DNA from: CAVPMW01 sp963706515
GTDB taxonomy: Bacteria; Chloroflexota; Anaerolineae; Anaerolineales; UBA4823
Length of the DNA stretch: 64,000 bases
NCBI GenBank assembly: GCA_963706515.1
Contig: CAVPMW010000023.1
Coordinates: forward strand, 1-64,000
Direction: 5' to 3'
Shown: in pieces, positions 17,912-28,092 of the stretch
Numbering within the stretch: the first letter of the stretch is position 1
Layout of the letters: every line of letters starts with the position of its first letter
Program-made: the position numbers and the translations under genes
The notes under the pieces: generated by a model
Told to the model about the DNA's origin: nothing
The model's database searches: none
Seen by the model: only the letters and a program-made list of their open reading frames with translations

Positions 17912-18593
17912 CTACCGCTGGTACCCACTGGTCGTGGCGGTTTTCGCCACCACCCTGGTGGTTTCCAATATCATTGCGGTCAAGCTGATCGGGATCGGCG
18001 GGCTGGTGCTGCCGGCGGCGGTGATCCTCTTCCCGGTGGCTTACATTTTTGGGGACATCCTCACCGAAGTCTACGGGTACGCCCGGGCGCGCCAGGCGAT
18101 CTGGACCGGTTTCTTCTGCAACCTGCTGGCGGTGATCGCCATCTGGCTGGCAGGCTTGCTCCCGGCAGCCTCGTTCTGGAACGCGGGCCTGCCCTCACCC
18201 GAGGCGGCGCAGGAGGCGTACACAGCGATCCTGGGCTTTACCCCGCGGCTGCTGCTGGCTTCGTTTATGGCTTACCTGGTCGGCGAGTTTTTGAACTCAT
18301 TCGTTATGGCGAAATTGAAGGTGAGGACCGAGGGAAGATATCTCTGGCTGAGGACGATCAGCTCCACCCTGGTGGGGGAAGGGGCGGATTCGCTGGTGTT
18401 CATCAGCGTTGCGTTCTGGGGGATCATCCCGCTGGCGGGGCTGGGCACGGCGATCCTCTCACAGTGGCTGGTGAAGGTCGTTTACGAGATCATCGCCACT
18501 CCGCTCACCTACCTGATCGTGGGGGGGTTGAAGCGCTCGGAGCAGGAAGATTATTACGACCGGGACACGGATTTCACGCCGATAGCGTTTTAA
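17898..18593 (+). CDS. yhhQ: Queuosine-precursor transporter, YhhQ/VUT family
   Basis: 231 residues with six to seven membrane helices. NIIAVKLIGI, FPVAYIFGDILTEVYGYARAR and the later STLVGEGADSLVFI are the conserved blocks of YhhQ proteins, which import preQ0/preQ1. Overlap with queF makes co-translation likely and supports the substrate: imported preQ0 can be reduced by QueF. A strong hairpin follows eight bases after the stop. Confidence 0.92.
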   Translation: MQRSSYRWYPLVVAVFATTLVVSNIIAVKLIGIGGLVLPAAVILFPVAYIFGDILTEVYGYARARQAIWTGFFCNLLAVIAIWLAGLLPAASFWNAGLPSPEAAQEAYTAILGFTPRLLLASFMAYLVGEFLNSFVMAKLKVRTEGRYLWLRTISSTLVGEGADSLVFISVAFWGIIPLAGLGTAILSQWLVKVVYEIIATPLTYLIVGGLKRSEQEDYYDRDTDFTPIAF

Positions 18594-18600
18594 GATTTCA

Positions 18601-18644
18601 AAAAAAGGATGGATGCGGGCATACGCCCGCATCCATCCTTTTTT
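18601..18644. terminator. Bidirectional terminator between yhhQ and ppdK
   Basis: Perfect 20-base arms (AAAAAAGGATGGATGCGGGC and complement) around an ATAC loop, with A and T runs on the two sides. It lies between convergent genes and serves both. Confidence 0.92.
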
Positions 18645-18666
18645 TGATTTATTTGATAAATTGGCT

Positions 18667-21412
<2,746 letters not shown>

Positions 21413-21779
21413 TACGAACCTCCTGGAAGTGTGTTTTGTTGCAACAGTTCAGGCTGAAGCCTTTGCAGGGAGGTCTCTCACTGGCAGCAGGCTGAACGGT
21501 TACATTTAATTTTTCAAATTATGGAGAGGCGAAACCATCCCAATCGCATAAAAACCGGTAATGGATAAATGCAATTCTGAGCGAGCTGTGCACAAACGAA
21601 TAGTTTACCACACCGCTGGAAGAATCAGCGCCGACTGCATGAAATTTGGTTCGTTGAGGAGGCTGAGGCGCCCTCCTCATCCCCGGCCCTTCTCCTCCCG
21701 TACCCGGGAGGAGAAGGGAGACACGTGGCTTCAGTTTGGCGCGATAATTTGCCTGGAATCAAAGAATTTTGGGAGGGAA
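21413..21779. other. Non-coding region upstream of ppdK with a GC-rich hairpin
   Basis: No gene seen in 367 bases. A hairpin CCTTCTCCTCCCG-TACC-CGGGAGGAGAAGG lies at 21688-21717, preceded by CTCATCCCCGG; this motif looks like a dispersed intergenic repeat. The ppdK promoter must lie between it and 21412. Confidence 0.6.
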
Positions 21780-22263
21780 TTATCGATCTTGATTCTCCGA
21801 CTCCTCTTTCAATTTCCTCGCCCTCTCTATTATTTTGGGAATCCCCCAGGAAGGACTGGTAATTTGCAGCTCTTTGCAGAGGTCTATGGCCTCATCGTAT
21901 CGACCTTGAGTTATATAGATCTCAGCTAAATCGATATTAGGCGGAGAGCCAACATTAATATTTTTTATATAATTCGCCAGATTTCTCTAGAAAAAATACC
22001 GCTTTCTCTAAATCGCCCAATTCTCGATACACTCTTCCTACAAACCAATATGACGACTGAACGATATAAGCATCTGAATCGGAATGAATTGGTCGATCGT
22101 GTTCTTTTGCGTATTCTTGAATGGCTTCTTTCAAACGACCTTGCTTCTCGAGTTCTGTTGCCGGTATCAAATGAGACGCCCACAAATCCCGTAAATCGTC
22201 CTTTTCATAATCGGGAATATCGGGGTTTTCGAGAAACTCATGTACGAGGTCGTTTAATGACAT
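21780..22263 (-). CDS. Small TPR protein, frameshifted
   Basis: About 160 residues when repaired. The first part (MSLNDLVHEFLENP to VFFLEKSGELYK) ends in a stop just after an A6 run on the coding strand (T6 at 21961-21966). Removing one base continues as NINVGSPPNIDLAEIYITQG and RYDEAIDLCKELQ, a clear further TPR, ending at 21780. Two or three TPR-like units are visible (GRLKEAIQEYAKE, GDLEKAVFFLEKS, GRYDEAIDLCKEL). The ATG at 22263 is chosen because the upstream part of the frame reads through the rplU promoter region. Role unknown, probably protein-protein binding. Confidence 0.65.
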
Positions 22264-22598
22264 AAGGATACTCTGCCTTCTCCTAGATGATTGATTACAA
22301 CCATAATGGATTATCAATCCTCGCGTACTGAGACTACATTGTAGCTCACCTGTGATAAATTCCCATTCGCCGAGTTTCCTTAGTTTATCACCTGCTGCAA
22401 ACCACGACGAGAAGCAGATGCGTTGACCCAATTTTGTAAGCGCGATTTCGTTGACACCGGCTAACATCATGGTATAATTTCAACCCGCACGGCCCCGGCT
22501 GCTCGCTGCTGGGGCTCAATCGTGTATTCCCAACTTCCCCGTGCCTGGGCGCCTGGTAAGCCGCGCAGCGTACGGCGAAGTGAAGCTTGGAGAGAAAA
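22264..22598 (+). other. Leader and promoter region of the rplU operon
   Basis: 335 bases between divergent genes. It contains the near-consensus promoter at 22451-22478 and then a leader of about 110 bases before rplU. The leader is GC-rich with self-complementary stretches (CCCCGGCTGC/GCTGGGGC); an L21-type autoregulatory structure is possible but not shown. Confidence 0.55.
22451..22478 (+). promoter_or_regulatory. Sigma-70-type promoter of rplU-rpmA-rpmE
   Basis: TTGACA at 22451-22456 and TATAAT at 22473-22478 are both perfect matches to the consensus, with a 16-base spacer. Transcription would start near 22485, giving a leader of about 114 bases. Confidence 0.85.
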
Positions 22599-22925
22599 AT
22601 GAAATACGCAATTATCGAGGATGGCAGCAAGCAGTACCGGGCCATCGAAGGCGGCACGCTCGACGTCGACCATTTCCCGGCAGAGCCCGGCGAGAAGGTG
22701 GACCTGGACAAGGTGCTCCTGGTAGCAGATGGAGACAAAGTGCTGATCGGCATGCCCCTGGTGGCGGGCGCCAAGGTCCAGGCGACCGTCGTGGACCAGG
22801 TGAAAGGCCCCAAGCTGGTGATCTTCAGATACAAACCGAAGAAGCACTACCGGGTAAAAACAGGACACCGCCAGCACTACACTCGTCTGCTGGTCGATGC
22901 GATCCTGGTGGAACAGGAAGGTTAG
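22599..22925 (+). CDS. rplU: Ribosomal protein L21
   Basis: 108 residues. MKYAIIEDGSKQYRAIEG, the DKVLLVADGDKVLIGMPLV block and the RNA-binding tail FRYKPKKHYRVKTGHRQHYT are the standard L21 features. GGAG precedes the ATG at 22599; the in-frame TTG twelve bases upstream is not used. First gene of the L21-L27-L31 run, with L27 following after one base. Confidence 0.97.
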   Translation: MKYAIIEDGSKQYRAIEGGTLDVDHFPAEPGEKVDLDKVLLVADGDKVLIGMPLVAGAKVQATVVDQVKGPKLVIFRYKPKKHYRVKTGHRQHYTRLLVDAILVEQEG

Positions 22926-22926
22926 C

Positions 22927-23193
22927 ATGGCACACAAAAAAGGCGGCGGTTCAGTCCGCAACGGAAGAGACAGTCAAGGACAGCGCATGGGCGTGAAACG
23001 CTACAGCGGGGAGCGCGTACGGGCCGGGAACATCCTGGTCCGCCAGCACGGCACGCGCATCAAGCCCGGGCGCAATGTGGATGTGGGAAGCGATGATACC
23101 CTGTTTGCTACCGTCGATGGGATCGTCGTCTATGAGACGATCCGCGACGACCGCAAGCAGGTGAGTGTTGAGCCGGTAGAAAAGCAGGAATGA
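22927..23193 (+). CDS. rpmA: Ribosomal protein L27
   Basis: 88 residues. MAHKKGGGSVRNGRDSQGQR is the conserved N-terminus that reaches the peptidyl-transferase centre, and no cleavable N-terminal extension of the Firmicutes kind is present. GNILVRQHGTRIKPGRNVDVG is canonical. The start at 22927 follows the rplU stop directly, so translation is coupled. Confidence 0.97.
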   Translation: MAHKKGGGSVRNGRDSQGQRMGVKRYSGERVRAGNILVRQHGTRIKPGRNVDVGSDDTLFATVDGIVVYETIRDDRKQVSVEPVEKQE

Positions 23194-23196
23194 GCG

Positions 23197-23670
23197 ATGA
23201 AAGAGAATATCCATCCAACGTTTTATGAAGATGCAACGGTAATCTGCGCATGCGGAAATACCTGGACGACGGGTTCGACGAAGAAAGTCATCAATACGGA
23301 CGTGTGCTCGAACTGCCATCCCTTTTACACCGGGGAGCAGCGCATCGTGGACACGGAAGGGCAGGTGGACCGCTTCTATAAGAAGCTGCAGGCCCGCCAG
23401 CAGTTCATCGACGACGCCAGCGCGCGCGAGGCAGCCCGCACCTCCCTGGAAAGACCGGTGACCGAGCTCGACCTGAGCCCGCGCGCCCTGGAAAGCCTGA
23501 CCAAGGCGGAAGTGACCACCGTGGGCCAGGTGCTGGATCGGCTTTCCACAGGCGAAGCCAGCCTGCTCGCAATCGACGGGTTCGGGCGGAAATCGCTGGC
23601 AGACCTGAAAAAGCGCTTGCGCCAGGCAGGTTACGAGCTGCCCGAGGCAGCCGAGGAGATCACGGTCTAG
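23197..23670 (+). CDS. rpmE: Ribosomal protein L31 with an alpha-CTD-like C-terminal domain
   Basis: 157 residues, about twice the usual L31 length. Residues 1-70 are a zinc-binding L31 (Cys17, Cys19, Cys37, Cys40 and CHPFYTGEQ). Residues 88-146 resemble the C-terminal domain of the RNA polymerase alpha subunit: VTELDLSPRALESLTKAEV, TTVGQVLDRL and IDGFGRKSLADLKKRL, a helix-hairpin-helix DNA-binding fold. The frame is open and the spacing to rpmA is three bases, so the fusion looks genuine. Such a tail might bind rRNA, DNA or RNA polymerase; that is inference. Confidence 0.93.
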   Translation: MKENIHPTFYEDATVICACGNTWTTGSTKKVINTDVCSNCHPFYTGEQRIVDTEGQVDRFYKKLQARQQFIDDASAREAARTSLERPVTELDLSPRALESLTKAEVTTVGQVLDRLSTGEASLLAIDGFGRKSLADLKKRLRQAGYELPEAAEEITV

Positions 23671-23714
23671 GGTAGCAACTCCTTCCTTCCTCGATTTTTG
23701 GGAGGGTTAAATTT

Positions 23715-23766
23715 CGGAAAAATAAACGAATTGCGGGCATTTGCCCGCAATTCGTTTATTTTTCCG
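23715..23766. terminator. Hairpin after rpmE
   Basis: Arms of 24 bases (CGGAAAAATAAACGAATTGC and on) around an ATTT loop, perfect pairing, with A- and T-rich outer parts. It closes the ribosomal protein operon before tdk. Confidence 0.9.
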
Positions 23767-23855
23767 GATTTTCCTCCTTATTTTATTAACTTGCCGCGAC
23801 TGCAGGGCAGGCATTACAATAGGGATCATCCACAACGCAGAGGGAGCAGCGGCTT

Positions 23856-24428
23856 ATGAGACACCATACAGGATCGCTCGAGGTGATCACCGGATCGATG
23901 TTCAGCGGCAAGACCGACGAGCTGATCCGCCGCTTGAGGCGGGCGACGATTGCCCGGCAGAAAGTACAGGTATTTAAGCCGGTTATCGACGACCGCTACT
24001 CCGTCGAGAAAGTGACCTCGCACGCCGGTACCGAGTTCGCTGCCGAGCCAGTCAGCGTCGCCAAAGAGATCCTGGAGCGGCTCAATGCCGATACCACCGT
24101 GGTGGCGATCGATGAGGCGCAGTTCTTCGATGAGGACGTCATCCAGATTGCGCAGGGGCTGGCAGACCGCGGGCTGCGGGTGATCGCAGCCGGGTTGGAC
24201 ACCGATTTCCGCGGCGAGCCGTTCGGCCCGATCCCGGTGCTGATGGCGAAAGCCGAAGTGGTCGATAAGCTGCACGCCATCTGCATGGTGTGCGGGGAGC
24301 CGGCGAACCGCACGCAGCGCCTGGTCAATGGGGCGCCAGCTCACTACCACGACCCGATCGTGATCGTCGGCGCGGCCGAGCTGTACGAAGCCCGCTGCCG
24401 CGAGCACCACGAAGTCCCGCGCGATTAG
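23856..24428 (+). CDS. tdk: Thymidine kinase, type II
   Basis: Phosphorylates thymidine in nucleotide salvage. 190 residues. P-loop GSMFSGKT at 13-20, the Walker B-like VVAIDEAQFF with the catalytic Glu, the lid segment with CMVCGEPANRTQR and a later Cys for zinc, and the substrate-loop Tyr in GAAELYEARC. Twelve bases separate it from hpt, so the two salvage genes are probably co-transcribed. Confidence 0.96.
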   Translation: MRHHTGSLEVITGSMFSGKTDELIRRLRRATIARQKVQVFKPVIDDRYSVEKVTSHAGTEFAAEPVSVAKEILERLNADTTVVAIDEAQFFDEDVIQIAQGLADRGLRVIAAGLDTDFRGEPFGPIPVLMAKAEVVDKLHAICMVCGEPANRTQRLVNGAPAHYHDPIVIVGAAELYEARCREHHEVPRD

Positions 24429-24439
24429 AGAGGCCAGCC

Positions 24440-24994
24440 ATGCAGGATTACCACGAGTACCTGGACGAGATCCTGATCGGCGAAGACGACCTGCAGAAGC
24501 GGATCAAAGAGCTGGGGGCGCAGATCTCCGCCGATTACCAGGGCGAAAAATTGCTGCTGATCTGCATCCTGCGCGGCGGGGTGATGTTCCTGACCGACCT
24601 CATGCGCAGCATCACCATACCGATCTCGGTCGATTTCATGGCGGTCTCCTCTTACGGGACCGGGCGGGAGAGCACCGGGCAGGTGCGCATCACGCTGGAC
24701 CTGCAGGAGAACATCTCGCAGAAGAACGTCCTGCTGGTGGAAGATATCGTGGACAGCGGTTATACCATCGCCTCCGTGCTCGAGTTCCTGGAGACGCGCC
24801 ACCCCAAAAGCCTCAAAGTGTGCACGCTGTTGGATAAACCCGAGCGGCGCGAAGTGAACGTCCCCATCGATTACCGCGGGTTTTCCATCCCGAACAAGTT
24901 CGTGTTCGGCTACGGGTTGGACCTGGACGAATACTACCGCAACCTGCCGTTCATCGCCACGGTCGACCTGCGCCGCTACCAACCCCAGCGCTAA
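24440..24994 (+). CDS. hpt: Hypoxanthine phosphoribosyltransferase
   Basis: Converts hypoxanthine or guanine plus PRPP to the nucleotide. 184 residues from the ATG at 24440. The PRPP loop LLVEDIVDSGYT, the early CILRGGVMF pyrophosphate loop, the flexible loop SSYGTGRES and the purine-binding KFVFGYGLDLDEYYRNLP are all present. The open frame extends upstream but only as a shadow of tdk. Confidence 0.96.
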   Translation: MQDYHEYLDEILIGEDDLQKRIKELGAQISADYQGEKLLLICILRGGVMFLTDLMRSITIPISVDFMAVSSYGTGRESTGQVRITLDLQENISQKNVLLVEDIVDSGYTIASVLEFLETRHPKSLKVCTLLDKPERREVNVPIDYRGFSIPNKFVFGYGLDLDEYYRNLPFIATVDLRRYQPQR

Positions 24995-25043
24995 CCCCTC
25001 AATCCGATTCAGACCTCCCATTCCCGATGATTGGGAACCTTCG

Positions 25044-26714
25044 ATGGAAACAGCCAACCACCCGGACGACGCCGTGAGCGATGACCTGGGAGCCTATGCC
25101 GGGCGCTGGGTCGCCGTGCGCCAGGGGCGAGTGGTCGGGCAGGGCGGCACGCCGGAGCAAGCCCGGCGCGCGGCGCAGGCTGCGCACCCCAAAGAAGCCC
25201 TGGAGGTGCGTTTCGTCCCAGCCCATGCTCCGCTCGGCTTGCCCGAGCGCCTGGAGCAGGTGCGCCAGGCGCTGCCCGGCAGGGTGCAAGGCTACCTGGT
25301 CGGCGGGGCAGTGCGGGATGCAATGCTAAATAAGGAAACACGCGACCTGGATTTCGTGCTCTCGGGGGAGGTGCTGCCCTGCGCCCGCCGGGTGGCGGAC
25401 CGCCTGGGCGGAGCATACTTTACGCTGGATGAGGAGCGCAAGACCGGCAGGGTGATCCTGATCGATACCGATGGGGTGCGAAAATCCATGGATTTCGCCG
25501 CACTGCGCGGCGGAGACCTGGAAAGCGACCTGTGGGCCAGGGATTTTACGGTTAACGCCATGGCGGTCTCCCTCGACCCCGCACAGGCCCTGTTCGACCC
25601 GACCGGAGGGGCGGCTGACTTGCGCGCCAGGCAGCTGCGCGCCTGCACGCCAGAATCTCTGCGCGAAGACCCGGTGCGCATCCTGCGCGGCGTACGCCTG
25701 GCAGCCGCGTTGGAGTTTAAGATCCAGCCGGAGACGCGCAAGCTGATGCGCCTGGCAGTCCCGCTGCTCCCATCTGTATCGGCGGAGCGCCTGCGCGACG
25801 AGCTGTTCCGCATCCTGGAGGGTCCCCGCCCGGCAGCCTGCCTGCGGGCGCTGGACATTTTAGACGCACTGGGTCACATCCTGCCTGAGGTGACGGGCTT
25901 GAAAGGCGTGCAGCAATCCCAGCCGCACGTTTACGACGCCTGGACGCACACGATGGATATCGTGCAGCGGCTGACGGAAGTCCTGGCAGTGCTGGGGCAG
26001 AAGCTCGATGAGCAGCGTGCGCAGAACTGGGCGATGGGTCTGCTATCGCTGCGCCTGGGGCGCTTCCGCCAAAATATCTACCAGCATTTTAGCCAGACCC
26101 ACCTGAACCTGGAGCGCTCTTTAATTGGAATAATATTTCTGGGCGCGTTATTTCACGATAGCGGTAAGCGCTCGACCCGCCAGGAGGATGGCGAGGGGCG
26201 GGTGCGGTTTTTGGGGCACGAGCAGGCGGGCGTCGAGCTTGCCATCCACCGCGCCCGCGCGCTGCGCCTGAGCAATGCGGAGATCGACCGGCTGGAGGTA
26301 ATCGTGCGCCAGCACATGCGCCCCTTGCTGCTGGCGCGTTCCGAGGAAGGCATCAGCCGCCGGGCGGTTTACCGCTTTTTCAGGGACTGCGGTCCGGCTG
26401 GTGTAGAAATCTGCCTGCTGGCGCTGGCAGATACGCTGGCAACCTACGGACCGGCTTTGCCCAGCGAGGTGTGGGTGAAGCAAGTGGATGTTGTGCGGAC
26501 GCTTTTGGAAGCCTGGTGGGAGCAGCCGGAAGAGCGCATCCGTCCGGCCGCGCTGCTCAACGGGGACGATCTCCAGAGCATTTTCCACCTGCCGCCAGGT
26601 CCCCAGCTGGGGGAGCTGCTGGAAGGGCTGCGCGAAGCCCAGGCTTCCGGAACCGTAATGGACCGGGAGCAGGCTTTGGAATGGGTGCGGATCCGCCTGG
26701 GCGGAGCAGGTTAA
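25044..26714 (+). CDS. CCA-adding-enzyme-type tRNA nucleotidyltransferase with HD domain
   Basis: 556 residues. Residues 15-60 form a short DUF5678-like unit (GRWVAVRQGRVVGQGGTPEQA). The nucleotidyltransferase head follows: GYLVGGAVRDAML, the metal-binding DLD at 101-103, RDFTVNAMAV, and the RNA-binding REDPVRILRGVRLAA. The C-terminal half has an HD phosphohydrolase domain (LGALFHDSGK, VIVRQHMRPLL). It may add CCA, only part of it, or a poly(A) tail; sequence alone does not separate these class II enzymes. It starts 49 bases after hpt. Confidence 0.88.
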   Translation: METANHPDDAVSDDLGAYAGRWVAVRQGRVVGQGGTPEQARRAAQAAHPKEALEVRFVPAHAPLGLPERLEQVRQALPGRVQGYLVGGAVRDAMLNKETRDLDFVLSGEVLPCARRVADRLGGAYFTLDEERKTGRVILIDTDGVRKSMDFAALRGGDLESDLWARDFTVNAMAVSLDPAQALFDPTGGAADLRARQLRACTPESLREDPVRILRGVRLAAALEFKIQPETRKLMRLAVPLLPSVSAERLRDELFRILEGPRPAACLRALDILDALGHILPEVTGLKGVQQSQPHVYDAWTHTMDIVQRLTEVLAVLGQKLDEQRAQNWAMGLLSLRLGRFRQNIYQHFSQTHLNLERSLIGIIFLGALFHDSGKRSTRQEDGEGRVRFLGHEQAGVELAIHRARALRLSNAEIDRLEVIVRQHMRPLLLARSEEGISRRAVYRFFRDCGPAGVEICLLALADTLATYGPALPSEVWVKQVDVVRTLLEAWWEQPEERIRPAALLNGDDLQSIFHLPPGPQLGELLEGLREAQASGTVMDREQALEWVRIRLGGAG

Positions 26715-26719
26715 GAGTG

Positions 26720-26783
26720 TAGGACTTACGCAGATTCATAAAAGAATTACTCGGAGATATTTCTTTCAGCTGCGTAACTACTA
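26720..26783. repeat. Small TIR element TAGnnnTTACGCAG
   Basis: 64 bases bounded by TAGGACTTACGCAG and its near-complement CTGCGTAACTACTA. No coding capacity. A single matching end occurs at 39639. The end resembles termini seen on some IS-derived miniature elements. Confidence 0.7.
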
Positions 26784-26793
26784 GAGTGATTAT

Positions 26794-27090
26794 TCAGGGG
26801 AAGATGACTTCGAGGAACGGCTGGTAGAAGCAGCGGCAGCCGTTGGCATGCGAGCAGCCTTCGACCGGCAGGAGGGGAACTTCATCTTTAGCGTATGCGC
26901 CTTCCTGCTCACGGCACGCCGGGCAGCAGGTATCAGAGACAACCAGGCGCACGTAGCGCACCCGTGAGTTTTCCTGGAAATGCTTCAAAGCGACTGCAGT
27001 AACCGAATATTCGCTCAAGTCAGCCTGGCAGTTTACACATTGGGCGGCTGAGTCCGGAGATTGGAAGTAGCACTTGGTACAGATTTGCAC
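26794..27090 (-). CDS. Small zinc-ribbon protein
   Basis: 98 residues from a GTG start that has GGGGAG seven bases upstream. N-terminal zinc ribbon (CTKCYFQSPDSAAQCVNC) and a second Cys/His-rich segment with CCPACREQEG, PVEGCSHANGCRCFYQP. The latter looks like the Cys-rich end of phage-head-like or stand-alone metal-binding proteins, but the function is unknown. The open frame continues upstream to 27315 only because it reads through repeat copy B; that part is not real protein. Confidence 0.7.
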   Translation of the reverse strand: MQICTKCYFQSPDSAAQCVNCQADLSEYSVTAVALKHFQENSRVRYVRLVVSDTCCPACREQEGAYAKDEVPLLPVEGCSHANGCRCFYQPFLEVIFP

Positions 27091-27141
27091 GAGGCGTCTC
27101 CCCTGAAGGAATGCAGGATATTTTCCGCTGGCAGGTGACTG

Positions 27142-27236
27142 AGTATCTATCCGAAAATGGATAGGAGAACCGATTTTATGTGGTGCGCTGCAATTCCATA
27201 AAATCGGAACCCTTCGTATTTTCGGACAGATTCTAG
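27142..27236 (+). repeat. Palindromic TIR repeat, copy B
   Basis: 95 bases. Begins AGTATCTATCCGAAAATGG and ends ATTTTCGGACAGATTCTAG. Internal hairpin CCGATTTTATGTGG / CCATAAAATCGG is shorter than in copy A. It sits upstream of the zinc-ribbon gene. Confidence 0.88.
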
Positions 27237-27282
27237 TCCTTGCCAGACTTGATTCTAACCGAATACCGGCTAAATTTACCCA

Positions 27283-27315
27283 GAAAAAAAGACGGCGGGT
27301 GATCTCACCCGCCAT
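27283..27315 (-). terminator. Terminator of the receiver gene
   Basis: On the minus strand GATGGCGGGTGA and TCACCCGCCGTC pair around a two-base centre and are followed by seven T. It lies 36 bases after the stop of the response regulator. Confidence 0.88.
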
Positions 27316-27350
27316 CCTGTCCCTCCCAGAGCAGCCCTTGCGGGCTGCAT

Positions 27351-27758
27351 TTAAACGTAGTAGCTCAGCCTGGCCTGGCTGGCTTCCTGTTCTGCCCTCG
27401 AGCGGCGGGCGAGCTTTTTAATGTGGGCGATCAACATGCTGCTGGGCATCGGTTTCAGCAGGTAATCGTCAGCGCCTTCGTCCAGGGCGCGGGCGGCCAT
27501 GCCCGGCTTGCTGATCGCCGAGAGCACCAGGATGGGGACCTGGCTGAACTTGCGGATCTCTTTACATACCTGCCATCCGTCCATGCCTGGCATGAGCAGG
27601 TCAAGCACCACCACATCCGGTTTCGCTGTGCGCGCCTGATCGAGCCCCTCGACGCTGCCGTTAACGGCGATCACCTCGAACATATTTGGCTCGAGGATCA
27701 TCTTCATTAAGTCGGTCATTTCTTTGTCGTCGTCGATCACCAGGATTTTTGTTGGCAC
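27351..27758 (-). CDS. Stand-alone response regulator receiver
   Basis: About 135 residues, receiver domain only. KILVIDDDKEM acidic pair, phospho-acceptor Asp53 in VVVLDLLMPGMDG, the switch Ser in LVLSAISK and Lys in DYLLKPM. The short basic tail carries no DNA-binding domain, so it should act through protein contacts. The GTG at 27758 is chosen for the GAGG just upstream; ATG starts at 27770 and 27779 are possible. It is divergent from the histidine kinase at 28093, a likely partner. Confidence 0.88.
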   Translation of the reverse strand: MPTKILVIDDDKEMTDLMKMILEPNMFEVIAVNGSVEGLDQARTAKPDVVVLDLLMPGMDGWQVCKEIRKFSQVPILVLSAISKPGMAARALDEGADDYLLKPMPSSMLIAHIKKLARRSRAEQEASQARLSYYV

Positions 27759-28092
27759 GATATACCTCATTCGAAGCAAGCAATATTGGAAGGCAGCCCA
27801 AATATCAGCGGATAGTTGGGATACCCATGTTCCTTATTATGCATCAAAAGAAAAGGTCGTTACCTTACAAAATCTTTACAATGGAACAGGGATGAGCAGA
27901 CTGGCTGGCAGAACAGCTCGGCTTAGGGAACAGCTCAGCTTGAGAACAGCCAAGAATTAATGGCGATATTATATGTCTTGATTGCGGAATCAGGCGATAT
28001 TTTAAGCTAACCCAAGACTTAATTTCTTAAAACGAATAATATGCAAAAAAAATCATGTTGTGATATTATAACGTTGAGACTGAGCACAGTTC
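27759..28092. other. Divergent regulatory region with short direct repeats
   Basis: 334 bases, no gene. GAACAGCTC is repeated at 27911 and 27928, with GAACAGCC at 27944, a spacing of 16-17 bases. An AT-rich stretch with TATTAT near 28070 could be the -10 of the kinase gene. Confidence 0.5.

Noticed and set aside
24290..24439. Longer hpt protein starting inside tdk
   Set aside because: The extra residues are a shadow of tdk; the ATG at 24440 starts at the family N-terminus.
27091..27315. N-terminal extension of the small zinc-ribbon protein
   Set aside because: It translates repeat copy B and a terminator hairpin; a GTG with a good ribosome-binding site lies at 27090.
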